Shown piece by piece: positions 33,771-41,898 of a DNA stretch of 59,363 bases. How positions within the stretch are numbered: the first letter of the stretch is position 1; every line of letters begins with the position of its first letter. The translations under genes were made by a program, and so were the position numbers. The notes under the pieces were generated by a model. The model searched no databases and was not told the origin of the DNA. It worked only from the letters and a program-made list of their open reading frames with translations. The stretch comes from Actinomycetes bacterium. GTDB taxonomy: Bacteria > Actinomycetota > Acidimicrobiia > Acidimicrobiales > CADCSY01. The stretch lies in the NCBI GenBank assembly GCA_025464025.1, contig JAODBP010000226.1, forward strand, positions 1-59,363, in the 5' to 3' direction.

Positions 33771-34997
33771 ATGTCGACCAAGGTTGTCGCCGCAATCGAA
33801 GCCATCGCCCGGGGCGAGGCGGTCATCGTCACCGACGACCCCGACCGGGAGAACGAGGGCGACGTCATCATCGCCGCCGATGCCGTCGACGCCGCGTCGA
33901 TCGCGTTCATGGCCGTGCACTGCCGGGGGCTGATCTGCCTGTCGCTGCCTGGCGCTCGCCTGGCCGAGCTCGACCTCGGCCCGATGGTGCCGGGCGCCGA
34001 GGCGGAGACCAACTTCACCGTCAGCATCGACCTCGACGTCCCCGGCTCGACCGGCATCTCCGCGGCCGACCGGGCCCGCACGATCCGGCGGGCCGTCGAC
34101 GGCGGCGTGGCCCAGGACTTCCGCCGGCCCGGCCACGTCTTCCCGCTCCGGGCCGTCGACGGCGGGCTGGCCGCGCGCCGGGGCCACACCGAGGCGTCCG
34201 TCGAGCTGGCCCGCCTGGCCGGCCGGGCGCCGGCCGGCGTCATCTGCGAGATCATGAACGACGACGGCACGATGGCCCGGGGCGCCGACCTCGAGGCGTT
34301 CGCCGAGCGCCACGGGCTGCTGATGGTCTCCATCGCCGAGCTCGTCGAGCACCTCCGGCACGAGGGCGGCGACGGCTGGACCACCGAGGTGGCCGAGCAG
34401 GTGTACGTCGAGCGGGTCGTCGAGACCACGCTGCCGACCCGCTTCGGGCGGTGGCGCACGATCGGGTTCCGCGACGAGGACGGCCTCGAGTACGTCGCCC
34501 TCCAGCTCGGTGAGGTCGACCCGAGCTCGACGACCACCGTCCGCCTCCACTCGGAGTGCCTCACGGGCGACGCGCTCGGGTCCGACCGGTGCGACTGCGG
34601 CCAGCAGCTCGAGATGGCCATGCAGCTGATCGCCGAGGAGGGCTCGGGCACCATCGTCTACATCCGGGGCCACGAGGGCCGGGGCATCGGGCTCCTGCCC
34701 AAGCTCCAGGCCTACGCCCTCCAGGACCGCGGCCGGGACACCGTCGACGCCAACCTCGAGCTCGGCTACGAGGCCGACCTGCGCGACTACCGCGGCGGGG
34801 CGGCCGTCCTGCGCCAGCTCGGCATCCGTCGCATCCGGCTCCTGACCAACAACCCGCGGAAGCTCGCCGCCATGGAGGCGGAGGGCATCGAGGTCGCCGA
34901 GCGGGTGCCGCTGCGGGCGAAGGAGTCGGCCGACAACCTCCGCTACCTGAGCGCCAAGCGGGCTCGGCTCGGCCACCTGCTCACCTCTGCCGGCTGA
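33771..34997 (+). CDS. ribBA: Bifunctional 3,4-dihydroxy-2-butanone-4-phosphate synthase / GTP cyclohydrolase II
   Basis: 408 residues. The RibB half (about 1-205) has TDDPDRENEGDVI, the loop TGISAADRARTI and RRGHTEASVELARLAG. The RibA half has HSECLTGDALGSDRCDCG, with the three zinc cysteines, RGHEGRGIGL, QAYALQDRG and LTNNPRK. Both active sites look complete. It makes both riboflavin precursors from GTP and ribulose 5-phosphate. No other riboflavin gene is nearby; the neighbours are catabolic and use flavin or F420. The regulon operator on its promoter suggests flavin/F420 supply is raised together with the pathway. Confidence 0.93.
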   Translation: MSTKVVAAIEAIARGEAVIVTDDPDRENEGDVIIAADAVDAASIAFMAVHCRGLICLSLPGARLAELDLGPMVPGAEAETNFTVSIDLDVPGSTGISAADRARTIRRAVDGGVAQDFRRPGHVFPLRAVDGGLAARRGHTEASVELARLAGRAPAGVICEIMNDDGTMARGADLEAFAERHGLLMVSIAELVEHLRHEGGDGWTTEVAEQVYVERVVETTLPTRFGRWRTIGFRDEDGLEYVALQLGEVDPSSTTTVRLHSECLTGDALGSDRCDCGQQLEMAMQLIAEEGSGTIVYIRGHEGRGIGLLPKLQAYALQDRGRDTVDANLELGYEADLRDYRGGAAVLRQLGIRRIRLLTNNPRKLAAMEAEGIEVAERVPLRAKESADNLRYLSAKRARLGHLLTSAG

Positions 34998-35019
34998 GGA
35001 CGGCCGATCGCCCCGCTCA

Positions 35020-35061
35020 GGCAACACACGCGTTGACTGGGAGGGCCACCGGTCGTACCCT
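35020..35061 (+). promoter_or_regulatory. Operator 11 (35020-35037) and promoter of MmgE/PrpD 2
   Basis: GGCAAC ACACGC GTTGAC. -35 TTGACT (35033-35038), 17-bp spacer, -10 TACCCT (35056-35061). Confidence 0.8.
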
Positions 35062-35097
35062 CGGGTGGCAGCACGACCGCACGAGTGAGGGGACCAC

Positions 35098-36510
35098 ATG
35101 AGCACGATGGAAGCTGACGTCGAGACGAGCGAGATCACCAGGACGCTCACCGAGTACCTGGTCGGCCTCGAGTTCGGCGACATCCCCTCGGACGTCGTCG
35201 AGTCGGCCAAGCTCTACACGCTCGAGTGCCTCGGCCACATGGTGAGCGCCCAGGCCCAGCAGGTGAGCCAGATGGTCGTCGCCTACGTCCGCCAGCTCGG
35301 CGCCGCACCGCAGGCGATCGTGGTCGGCACGGGGATCCGCACGGCGGTGGCCGAGGCGGCCTACGCCAACGGCACCTTCGCCCACGCCGACGAGCTCGAG
35401 TCGCACGGGACGTTGCCCGGGACCGGGCTGGTCCCGCCGATCGCCGCCGCGATCAGCGTGGGCGACTGGGTGCCGGGCACCAGCGGCACCGCCTTCCTCA
35501 CCGCCCTGGTCGCCGGCATCGAGATGCAGGGCCGCCTCGGCACGGCCGGCATCGGCGCGTGCGACCGCGGCTTCATGGGCATCTCGCTCGTCGGCCCCGG
35601 CGGCGCGGCGGTGACCGCCGGTCGGCTGCTCGGCCTCGACGTCGACCAGATGCGCAACTGCCTCGGCATCGCCCTGCCGCTCGGCAACGGCAGCCTCCGC
35701 GGCTGCGGGTACATGACGCACGTCCACGAGGCGGGCATCCCGACCCGCACCGGCGTGTTCGCCGCCCAGCTGGCCTCGACCGGCTTCACCGGGGCACCCG
35801 ACTTCCTCGACGGCGCCCACTCCTGGGGCGAGCAGTTCGCCGGGGACGCGCCCCGCCCGTACGACGCCGCGGCGTTGACCGCCGGCCTGGGCGGCAGCCT
35901 CTTCCTGGAGACGTGCGGCGTCTCCCCGAAGCAGTACGGCTCGTGCGGCCTGACCCACCAGACCATCGAGGGCACGATCGACCTCATGGTCGAGCACGAC
36001 CTCAAGCCGGCGGACATCGTGCGCATCGACCTGCTGGTCCCGCCGTGGGCCGACCGCGTGGCGTCGTTCCGGGAGCCGCAGAACGGCGAGCAGGCGAAGT
36101 TCAGCATCCGCCAGGGCGTGGCGGCCCTGCTCGTCGACGGCGTCCCCACGCTCCCCTACCTGCGGCCGTTCTCCGACGACACGTGCAACGACCTGCGCTA
36201 CATCCGGGCCCGCGAGCGCGTCATCCTCAACATCGAGGAGGGCGGGGAGAACCAGCGGGGGTTCGCCCTCCAGACCGTGACGATCACGCTCAAGGACGGG
36301 CGGACGGTGTCGAAGGTCGTCGACGGCAAGCTGGTCCGGGGCCACATCGCCAACCCGTTCACGGTCGACGAGCGCATCGAGATGGTGCGCAACACGGTGG
36401 CGAGCATGGGCCCGGACCGCACCGAGCGCTTCATCGAGACGGTGATGGACCTCGAGAACCGCTCGGTCGCCGAGGTGGCCGAGCTCATCGCGCCGGCCGC
36501 CACGGCCTAG
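35098..36510 (+). CDS. MmgE/PrpD family protein, paralogue 2
   Basis: 470 residues, very similar to the protein at 6011: ANGTFAHADELESHGTLPGTGLVPPIAAA and TAGIGACDRGFMGISLVG are almost shared. ATG 35098 has GAGGGG upstream. Followed after 59 bp by the atypical SDR at 36570. Probably a dehydratase or isomerase; the closeness to paralogue 1 implies the same or a related substrate. Confidence 0.87.
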   Translation: MSTMEADVETSEITRTLTEYLVGLEFGDIPSDVVESAKLYTLECLGHMVSAQAQQVSQMVVAYVRQLGAAPQAIVVGTGIRTAVAEAAYANGTFAHADELESHGTLPGTGLVPPIAAAISVGDWVPGTSGTAFLTALVAGIEMQGRLGTAGIGACDRGFMGISLVGPGGAAVTAGRLLGLDVDQMRNCLGIALPLGNGSLRGCGYMTHVHEAGIPTRTGVFAAQLASTGFTGAPDFLDGAHSWGEQFAGDAPRPYDAAALTAGLGGSLFLETCGVSPKQYGSCGLTHQTIEGTIDLMVEHDLKPADIVRIDLLVPPWADRVASFREPQNGEQAKFSIRQGVAALLVDGVPTLPYLRPFSDDTCNDLRYIRARERVILNIEEGGENQRGFALQTVTITLKDGRTVSKVVDGKLVRGHIANPFTVDERIEMVRNTVASMGPDRTERFIETVMDLENRSVAEVAELIAPAATA

Positions 36511-36569
36511 CCCGTGCGCCTCGGCGCGATCTCGCCACGCCCATCTGAACCAAGCTCCAGGAGGAACAC

Positions 36570-37397
36570 GTGTCCACACGATCTGATCTGCTGCGCGGCC
36601 GACGGCTCCTGATCGTCGGCGGGGCCGGCACGGGGGTCGGGCACGCCATCTCGGTCGCCACCGCGGCCGCCGGTGCCGACATCGCCATCGTCGACCTGGA
36701 CCAGGCGGCGGCGGAGGCGACGGCGAAGGAGGTCCTCGACGCCGGGGCCTCCCGGGTGATCCCCCTCTCCGGTGACGTCCGCAACGGGGACGACATCGAG
36801 CGGGTCGTCGCCGAGGCCGCTGCCGCCCTCGGCGGCCTCGACGGGCTGGTCCCCAGCCTCGGCGGCACGATGGCCTTCGGCCTGCCGTTCGTGCGCGTCC
36901 ACGAGCACACCGACGACAGCTGGGACAAGACGTTCGACCTGAACATCCGCTACGTCTTCCGCTTCCTCCGCCCGGTGCTGAAGGTCCTGCTCGAGCAGGG
37001 CACCGGCGGGACCATCGTGACCGTGGGCTCCGACGGCGGCACGGCCGGGCACGGCTCGCCGCTCAACGGGCCCTACAGCGCGGCCAAGTGCGGCCTCTCC
37101 CACCTGACCAAGTCGCTCGCCGTCGAGTACGGCCCCGATGGCATTCGCGTGAACATGGTCTCCCCCGGTCCGACGGCCACCGGCAACGTGGCGTCGATGC
37201 CGGCCGAGACCCGCGACGCCATGAGCTCGCTCATCCCGCTCGGCCACTGGGGCGCCCCGGAGAACATCGCCGATGCCGTGGTGTTCCTGCTGTCGGACAT
37301 GGCGGCCCACGTGAGCGGCCAGATCATCGGCGTCGACGGTGGCCTGAGCGTCCAGCGGCCGGCCCCGTCGTTCTCCACGATCTACTCGGACAAGTAG
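36570..37397 (+). CDS. Atypical SDR, paralogue of 29886-30719
   Basis: 275 residues; GTG 36570 follows AGGAGG (36559-36564). VGGAGTGVGH in the cofactor loop, PSLGG in place of NNAG, VGSDGG with the Ser and YSAAK. The degree of identity to the SDR at 29886, including the SVQRPAPSFS tail, points to a recent duplication. In operon with MmgE/PrpD 2. A perfect hairpin follows the stop codon. Confidence 0.85.
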   Translation: MSTRSDLLRGRRLLIVGGAGTGVGHAISVATAAAGADIAIVDLDQAAAEATAKEVLDAGASRVIPLSGDVRNGDDIERVVAEAAAALGGLDGLVPSLGGTMAFGLPFVRVHEHTDDSWDKTFDLNIRYVFRFLRPVLKVLLEQGTGGTIVTVGSDGGTAGHGSPLNGPYSAAKCGLSHLTKSLAVEYGPDGIRVNMVSPGPTATGNVASMPAETRDAMSSLIPLGHWGAPENIADAVVFLLSDMAAHVSGQIIGVDGGLSVQRPAPSFSTIYSDK

Positions 37398-37403
37398 GGC
37401 GAG

Positions 37404-37431
37404 CATCGGGGTCGGGCGTCCGACCCCGATG
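37404..37431. terminator. Strong hairpin terminator
   Basis: CATCGGGGTCGG, loop GCGT, CCGACCCCGATG: a perfect 12-bp stem 6 bp after the SDR stop codon. No U-tract. It also faces the gene remnant on the minus strand. Confidence 0.65.
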
Positions 37432-37436
37432 GCCCA

Positions 37437-37560
37437 TCACCCCGCGGCCTGCACCTGCTTCGCCCACTCGACCTGCTTGGCGGCGACGTCGTGGATCGAG
37501 TCATCGCCGTTGCTCCACCGCATCCAGGTCTGAGGAAAGCCGTCGGATACGGTCACGCCG
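37437..37560 (-). pseudogene. 3' remnant of a SnoaL-like gene
   Basis: The minus strand ends in an open frame whose last part reads WSNGDDSIHDVAAKQ then VEWAKQVQAAG and a stop. This matches the C-terminus of the protein at 306, WSEGDEQAHDVGAKQRQWL. The conserved NTF2-fold core upstream is absent; the DNA there is now the MarR promoter and start. I read it as the tail of a deleted third member of that SnoaL pair. Confidence 0.5.
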
Positions 37561-37590
37561 TGCAGCCGCAGGGCGACGAGACGACGCCGA

Positions 37591-38073
37591 GTGGCGACTG
37601 AGCGGTCGGTGGCGCGGCCCCGCGCCGCCGACGACCAGGACGCGTACGACGTCATCGAGACGGAGATGGCGCTGCTCTCCCGGGCGCTGTTCCGGCCTCG
37701 ACCGCACGAGGACCAGCTCGATCGGGCCAGCTACCTCCTGGCCCGCACGCTCGACATCAGCGGCCCGCTCACCAACAACGCACTGGCGTCGATCCTCGCC
37801 CTCGACGCGACGACCGTCACCCGCCAGGTCCAGGCCATGGAACGAGCCCGGCTGGTGGTCCGGCAGAGCGATCCCGCCGACGGCCGGGTCAAGGTGATCA
37901 GCCTGTCCCCCGAGGGCCGGTCGAAGATGCTCCACGACCAGGCCGGTCGACGGCGCCGGGTGGAGGAGCAGCTCCAGGAGTGGAGCGACGAGGAGCGGCT
38001 CGAGATCGGCCGCGCCCTCGTCAAGCTCAACCAGGCGCTCGTGCAGCACCGCCGCATCGAACGGGAGGGATGA
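37591..38073 (+). CDS. MarR family transcriptional regulator
   Basis: 160 residues of the winged-helix MarR fold: PLTNNALASILALDATTVTRQVQAMERARLV is the DNA-binding helix region and RQSDPADGRVKVISLSPEGR the wing. The start is GTG 37591; no Shine-Dalgarno is convincing. Upstream, TACGGT (37548-37553) and 6 bp precede a GTG at 37560 opening a 13-codon frame that overlaps the MarR start, so a short leaderless leader ORF may couple translation. Operator 12 lies 11 bp past the stop, making this the second candidate for the regulon's regulator. Confidence 0.85.
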   Translation: MATERSVARPRAADDQDAYDVIETEMALLSRALFRPRPHEDQLDRASYLLARTLDISGPLTNNALASILALDATTVTRQVQAMERARLVVRQSDPADGRVKVISLSPEGRSKMLHDQAGRRRRVEEQLQEWSDEERLEIGRALVKLNQALVQHRRIEREG

Positions 38074-38084
38074 CGCCACGAGCT

Positions 38085-38126
38085 GTCAACGTGAAGGTTG
38101 ACAGCTCATCGGGATAGATGTATCCC
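38085..38126 (+). promoter_or_regulatory. Operator 12 (38085-38102) and promoter of amidohydrolase 5
   Basis: GTCAAC GTGAAG GTTGAC, both halves exact. -35 TTGACA (38098-38103), 17 bp, TATCCC (38121-38126). Confidence 0.83.
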
Positions 38127-38164
38127 TAACAGCAGTTGTCCTGCACCCGAGTCGAGGAGCGCCG

Positions 38165-39382
38165 GTGGCTGCACACGCGGTGGAGAGCCCGGCGATCCCC
38201 TGGATGCTGTCCGCCGACTCCCACGTGGTCGAGCCGCCGGAGCTGTGGGACCGCGTCCCCGCCGGGCTCCGGGACCGGGCGCCGATCGTCGTCGTCGAGG
38301 ACGACGGTGACTGGATCTACTTCGAGGGCCGCAAGCTGCTGACGTTCAACGCCGGCTCGCAGCCCGGCGCCCGCTGGGCCGGCAACGACACCTTGAAGAT
38401 CACCGGACGCTGGGCCGACATCGTGCCGGGGGCGTACGACCCCGAGGTGCACCTCGTCGAGAACGCCAAGGACGGGATCTACGGGTCGATCGTGTTCCCG
38501 ACGGTGGGGCTCCTCCTCTACCGGCTCGAGGACTCGACCGCGATCTCGGCCTGCACGCGCGCCTACAACGACTGGATCTCCGAGTTCCAGGCGGCCGCAC
38601 CCCGGCGGATCCGCGGCGCCGCCATGTTGAACGTCGACGACGTCGACGAGGCCGTGGCCGAGCTGCACCGCATCCGCGAGCGCGGCCTCGGCACCGCGCT
38701 GATCCCGGTCTTCCCTCGCCCCCCGGTCTCGTACGCCGACCCGAAGTTCGATCCCCTGTGGGCCGCGGCCGAGGCCCTCGAGGTCCCGCTCGTGATGCAC
38801 ACCGGGACGCTGCAGTCGAAGTCGACGACCCCGATCCCCGGGCGGGAGGGATCGGTCGCCTACGACGCCAGCTTCATGGACAACGCGATCTACAACACGA
38901 TGAAGGAGTACCTCCCGAAGTGCGCCGTGACCGCGCTGATCTACGGCGGCGCGTTCGGCCGGTTCCCGGGGCTGCGGGTCGGGGTGGTCGAGTACGAGTG
39001 CGCGTGGGTGCCGGCGTTCCAGGTCGCCCTCGACCACGTGTACACGGCTCGCTGGCAGGGCCGGCAGGTGCACCGGTACTCCGACGGGATGCTCCCGAGC
39101 GACGTCTTCCGCCGGAACGTCTTCGTGACGTTCACCGAGGACCCGCTCGGGCTCCGGGACCGGGACCTCATCGGCGTCGACAACCTGATGTTCAGCACCG
39201 ACTACCCGCACTCCGAGTCCTCGTTCCCGCGGTCCCGGGAGGTCGTCGCCGAGATCATGGCCGACGTCGACGGCGAGGACCGGAGGAAGATCCTGTGTGG
39301 CAACGCCGTGAGGATCTTCGGCCTCGAACAGCCTCCGGTGACGACGACTGGCGGCGACGCCGTGGACGAGGAGCAGCGATGA
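38165..39382 (+). CDS. Amidohydrolase family protein (ACMSD-like), paralogue 5
   Basis: 405 residues. WMLSADSHVVEPPELWDRVP gives D-x-H with the typical E-P-x-x-L-W context (Asp17, His19); VMHTGTLQSKS is the central His and FSTDYPHSESSFP (about 344) the Asp. GTG 38165 follows GAGGAG by 6 bp. The stop overlaps the ATG of the SnoaL-like gene, so the products are coupled. First gene of a three-gene, ATGA-linked operon. Confidence 0.87.
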   Translation: MAAHAVESPAIPWMLSADSHVVEPPELWDRVPAGLRDRAPIVVVEDDGDWIYFEGRKLLTFNAGSQPGARWAGNDTLKITGRWADIVPGAYDPEVHLVENAKDGIYGSIVFPTVGLLLYRLEDSTAISACTRAYNDWISEFQAAAPRRIRGAAMLNVDDVDEAVAELHRIRERGLGTALIPVFPRPPVSYADPKFDPLWAAAEALEVPLVMHTGTLQSKSTTPIPGREGSVAYDASFMDNAIYNTMKEYLPKCAVTALIYGGAFGRFPGLRVGVVEYECAWVPAFQVALDHVYTARWQGRQVHRYSDGMLPSDVFRRNVFVTFTEDPLGLRDRDLIGVDNLMFSTDYPHSESSFPRSREVVAEIMADVDGEDRRKILCGNAVRIFGLEQPPVTTTGGDAVDEEQR

Positions 39383-39924
39383 CGGATGCGAAGGACCTGG
39401 AGCAGCGGCTCGCCGCGGTCGTCGATCGCGCCGAGATCATCGAGGTGTGCACCCGGATGCACTTCTTCCTCGACCGCAAGGCCTGGGACCGCTACCCCGA
39501 GGTGTTCGCCGCCGAGATCTCCCTGCCGACGCGCGCCGAGTTCGCCGCGCTGAAGCCGGGAGAGTCGGCCAAGGGCTCGCCCCGACCCCTCGCCGACCTC
39601 ACGGCGAGCATCGAGGTGATGATGCACGAGCTGACGACGCAGCACATCGTGGCCGGGCACCACGTCGACCTCGATGGCGACACGGCCACCTGCTACGCCA
39701 ACGGCTACAACATGCACATCGGCCCGGCCGGGATCGCCGAGAACCGGGTGGTGCACGCGTCCTACTACCAGTTCGGGATGGTGCGCACCCCGGACGGCTG
39801 GCGGATCCAGTCGCTCAACTCGAACCCCATCTGGGCCCAGGGCAACGAGAAGGTGTGCGGCGACGGCGCGGCGCAGGACGCGCTGCTGCGCGAGCTGGCC
39901 GAGAAGCACGGCGGCGATCGATGA
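39379..39924 (+). CDS. SnoaL-like (NTF2 fold) protein, paralogue of 306-827
   Basis: 181 residues: EIIEVCTRMHFFLDRKAWDR, TTQHIVAGHHVDLDGDTATC and GWRIQSLNSNPIW align with the protein at 306. ATGA overlaps with the amidohydrolase genes on both sides. The tight sandwich between two amidohydrolases suggests it processes their substrate or product, or stabilises them. Confidence 0.83.
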   Translation: MTDAKDLEQRLAAVVDRAEIIEVCTRMHFFLDRKAWDRYPEVFAAEISLPTRAEFAALKPGESAKGSPRPLADLTASIEVMMHELTTQHIVAGHHVDLDGDTATCYANGYNMHIGPAGIAENRVVHASYYQFGMVRTPDGWRIQSLNSNPIWAQGNEKVCGDGAAQDALLRELAEKHGGDR

Positions 39925-41270
39925 CGGCCGGGGAGCCGTACCTGGTGGTGTCGACCGACGCCCACGCCGGCCCGGCACCGGAGCAGCACCTCCGGTCGTA
40001 CTGCCCGGAGAAGCACCTCGACGCCTTCGACGAGTTCTGCCGGCAGGCCCGCCACAACGCGAACCAGAAGATCCCGTGGATCGACGAGCATCGCGCCGGC
40101 GACATGCCCAACCCCACGTTGGGTGACCTCGGCCGCGAGGCCTGCATGCGCTGCGTCGAGTGCGAGGGCCACCACGACCCCCACGTGCGGCTGGGTCACA
40201 TGGACGACGAGGGCATCGCCGCCGAGGTCATCTTCGCCGGCGGTCAGAACTTCGAGCAGCTGCCGTTCCTGGGGAAGGGGTGGACCGCCGGCAACACCGA
40301 GTACGACGAGGAGCTGCGCGCCGTCGCCATCCAGATCTGGAACCGCTGGATCGCCGACTACATCAGCGTCGACACCGCCCGACTCGTCGGCGTGCTGCAG
40401 ATCCCGATCTGGGACGTCGAGGCCGCCGTCCGCGAGGTGAGGTGGGGCGTCGAGCGCGGCGCGCGCGTCGTCAACCTGCCGGCACCCCGGCTCGACTTCC
40501 CGTCGTACGCCAACCCGATGTACGAGCCGCTGTGGTCGGTGTGCGAGGAGGCCGGCGTGGCCCTCGTGACCCACAGCGGCGGCGGCGAGGATCCGCTCGG
40601 GGCGAACGACTTCCGGGGCGACTTCATCATGATCGCCGAGCACCAGTGGCTCAGCAGCCGGGGGCTGACGCAGCTCACGTTCGGCGGCGTCTTCCACCGC
40701 CACCCGCAGCTGAAGCTCGTCCTGACCGAGCAGCGGGTGGAGTTCGCGCCGTACTTCCTGCGGCACCTCGACTCCGTCTACGAGGGAGGGATGCGCGTCG
40801 ACCGCGTGGCGCCGGCCGGTGGGATCGTGGCCTGGGCGCCGTTGGAGTACGGCCCGAACCAGATCGCCTCGGATCCGTCCGACCCCAACGCGCTGCCCAA
40901 GCGGCCGAGCGAGTACTGGGCCAGCAACTGCTACCTGAGCGGGAGCTTCCTCGCACCGTTCGAGGTGGCGATGCGCCACGAGGTCGGCGTCGGCAACCTC
41001 ATGTGGGGCTCGGACTACCCGCACCAGGAGGGCACCTGGCCCTACTCCCGGCAGGCCATCCGCAACACGTTCTGGGACGTCCCCGAGGCCGAGGCACGCC
41101 TCATCCTCGGGGAGACCGCGATCGACGTCTACGGCCTCGATCGCGACGCGCTCGCGCCGGTCGCCCGGCGCATCGGCATGACGACAGACGAGGTGGCCAC
41201 GCCCCTCGAGCCCGAGGAGTACCCGATGGGTCGCGGTGGCGCCTTCCGGGAGTGGGGCGCGTGCGCCTGA
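39921..41270 (+). CDS. Amidohydrolase family protein (ACMSD-like), paralogue 6
   Basis: 449 residues. YLVVSTDAHAGPAPEQHLRS opens the protein (D14-A-H16); THSGGGEDPLG is the central His region and GSDYPHQEGTWPYS (about 358) the C-terminal Asp. It forms a subgroup with paralogues 7 and 9, sharing STDAHAGP, AGGQNF and the TWPY block. ATG 39921 overlaps the SnoaL stop. Confidence 0.87.
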   Translation: MTAGEPYLVVSTDAHAGPAPEQHLRSYCPEKHLDAFDEFCRQARHNANQKIPWIDEHRAGDMPNPTLGDLGREACMRCVECEGHHDPHVRLGHMDDEGIAAEVIFAGGQNFEQLPFLGKGWTAGNTEYDEELRAVAIQIWNRWIADYISVDTARLVGVLQIPIWDVEAAVREVRWGVERGARVVNLPAPRLDFPSYANPMYEPLWSVCEEAGVALVTHSGGGEDPLGANDFRGDFIMIAEHQWLSSRGLTQLTFGGVFHRHPQLKLVLTEQRVEFAPYFLRHLDSVYEGGMRVDRVAPAGGIVAWAPLEYGPNQIASDPSDPNALPKRPSEYWASNCYLSGSFLAPFEVAMRHEVGVGNLMWGSDYPHQEGTWPYSRQAIRNTFWDVPEAEARLILGETAIDVYGLDRDALAPVARRIGMTTDEVATPLEPEEYPMGRGGAFREWGACA

Positions 41271-41358
41271 TGGAAGACCACGGCGCACCGTCGAACCAGG
41301 GCACCTGGTCGAACGGGAAGCAACATCGACGCCGGCATCGCTGGCCGAAGGGGAACGG

Positions 41359-41898
41359 ATGGCCATGCCGGAAGCCGTGAACACCACCATCGACGCCAAC
41401 GCGTTCCTCGTGTCGCTCCGGGCCGAGCGGGACGTCGTCGGCGCCGGCCGCCAGCGCGACATCCTCGACGTCGTCATCGAGCACGTCGTGGCCGAGATCG
41501 TCGACCACGACATCGACCGGCTCATGGCCACCATGGTCGACGAGCCTCGCCACGAGTTCTACGGGCTGCCGGGCATCCCCCACCTGGTGGGCCAGGAGGC
41601 CGTGCGCTCCTACTACCTCCGGACGTTCACCGACGCCGGGCCGAACCGCGGCGGGATGGAGGTCGAGCGGCTCGTGGTCGGCGAGGACGCCTTCGTCAAG
41701 GTCGGCACGGTCCTGTACTCGGGTCTCGGGCTCCAGGTCCGGGCGCCCCAGGTGGCCGCCCAGCTCGATCTGTCACGACCCTGCGTGCTGCGCAAGCGGA
41801 TGTGCCACGTCATGCCGTTCGACGGCGACCGGATCATCGCCGAGGAGCACTACTTCGACGGGCCGTTCACGGTCGACGACGTCGTCTACCTCGACTGA
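41359..41898 (+). CDS. SnoaL-like polyketide cyclase/NTF2 fold protein
   Basis: 179 residues. EHVVAEIVDHDIDRLMATMVDEPRHEFYGLPGIPHLVGQEAVRSYYLRTF is the SnoaL form and differs from the pair at 306 and 39379. ATG 41359 is chosen for the GGGGAACGG upstream; upstream in-frame codons look non-coding. Its last 13 bases overlap the convergent MmgE/PrpD gene. Likely an isomerase, cyclase or hydratase; the substrate is unknown. Confidence 0.8.
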   Translation: MAMPEAVNTTIDANAFLVSLRAERDVVGAGRQRDILDVVIEHVVAEIVDHDIDRLMATMVDEPRHEFYGLPGIPHLVGQEAVRSYYLRTFTDAGPNRGGMEVERLVVGEDAFVKVGTVLYSGLGLQVRAPQVAAQLDLSRPCVLRKRMCHVMPFDGDRIIAEEHYFDGPFTVDDVVYLD

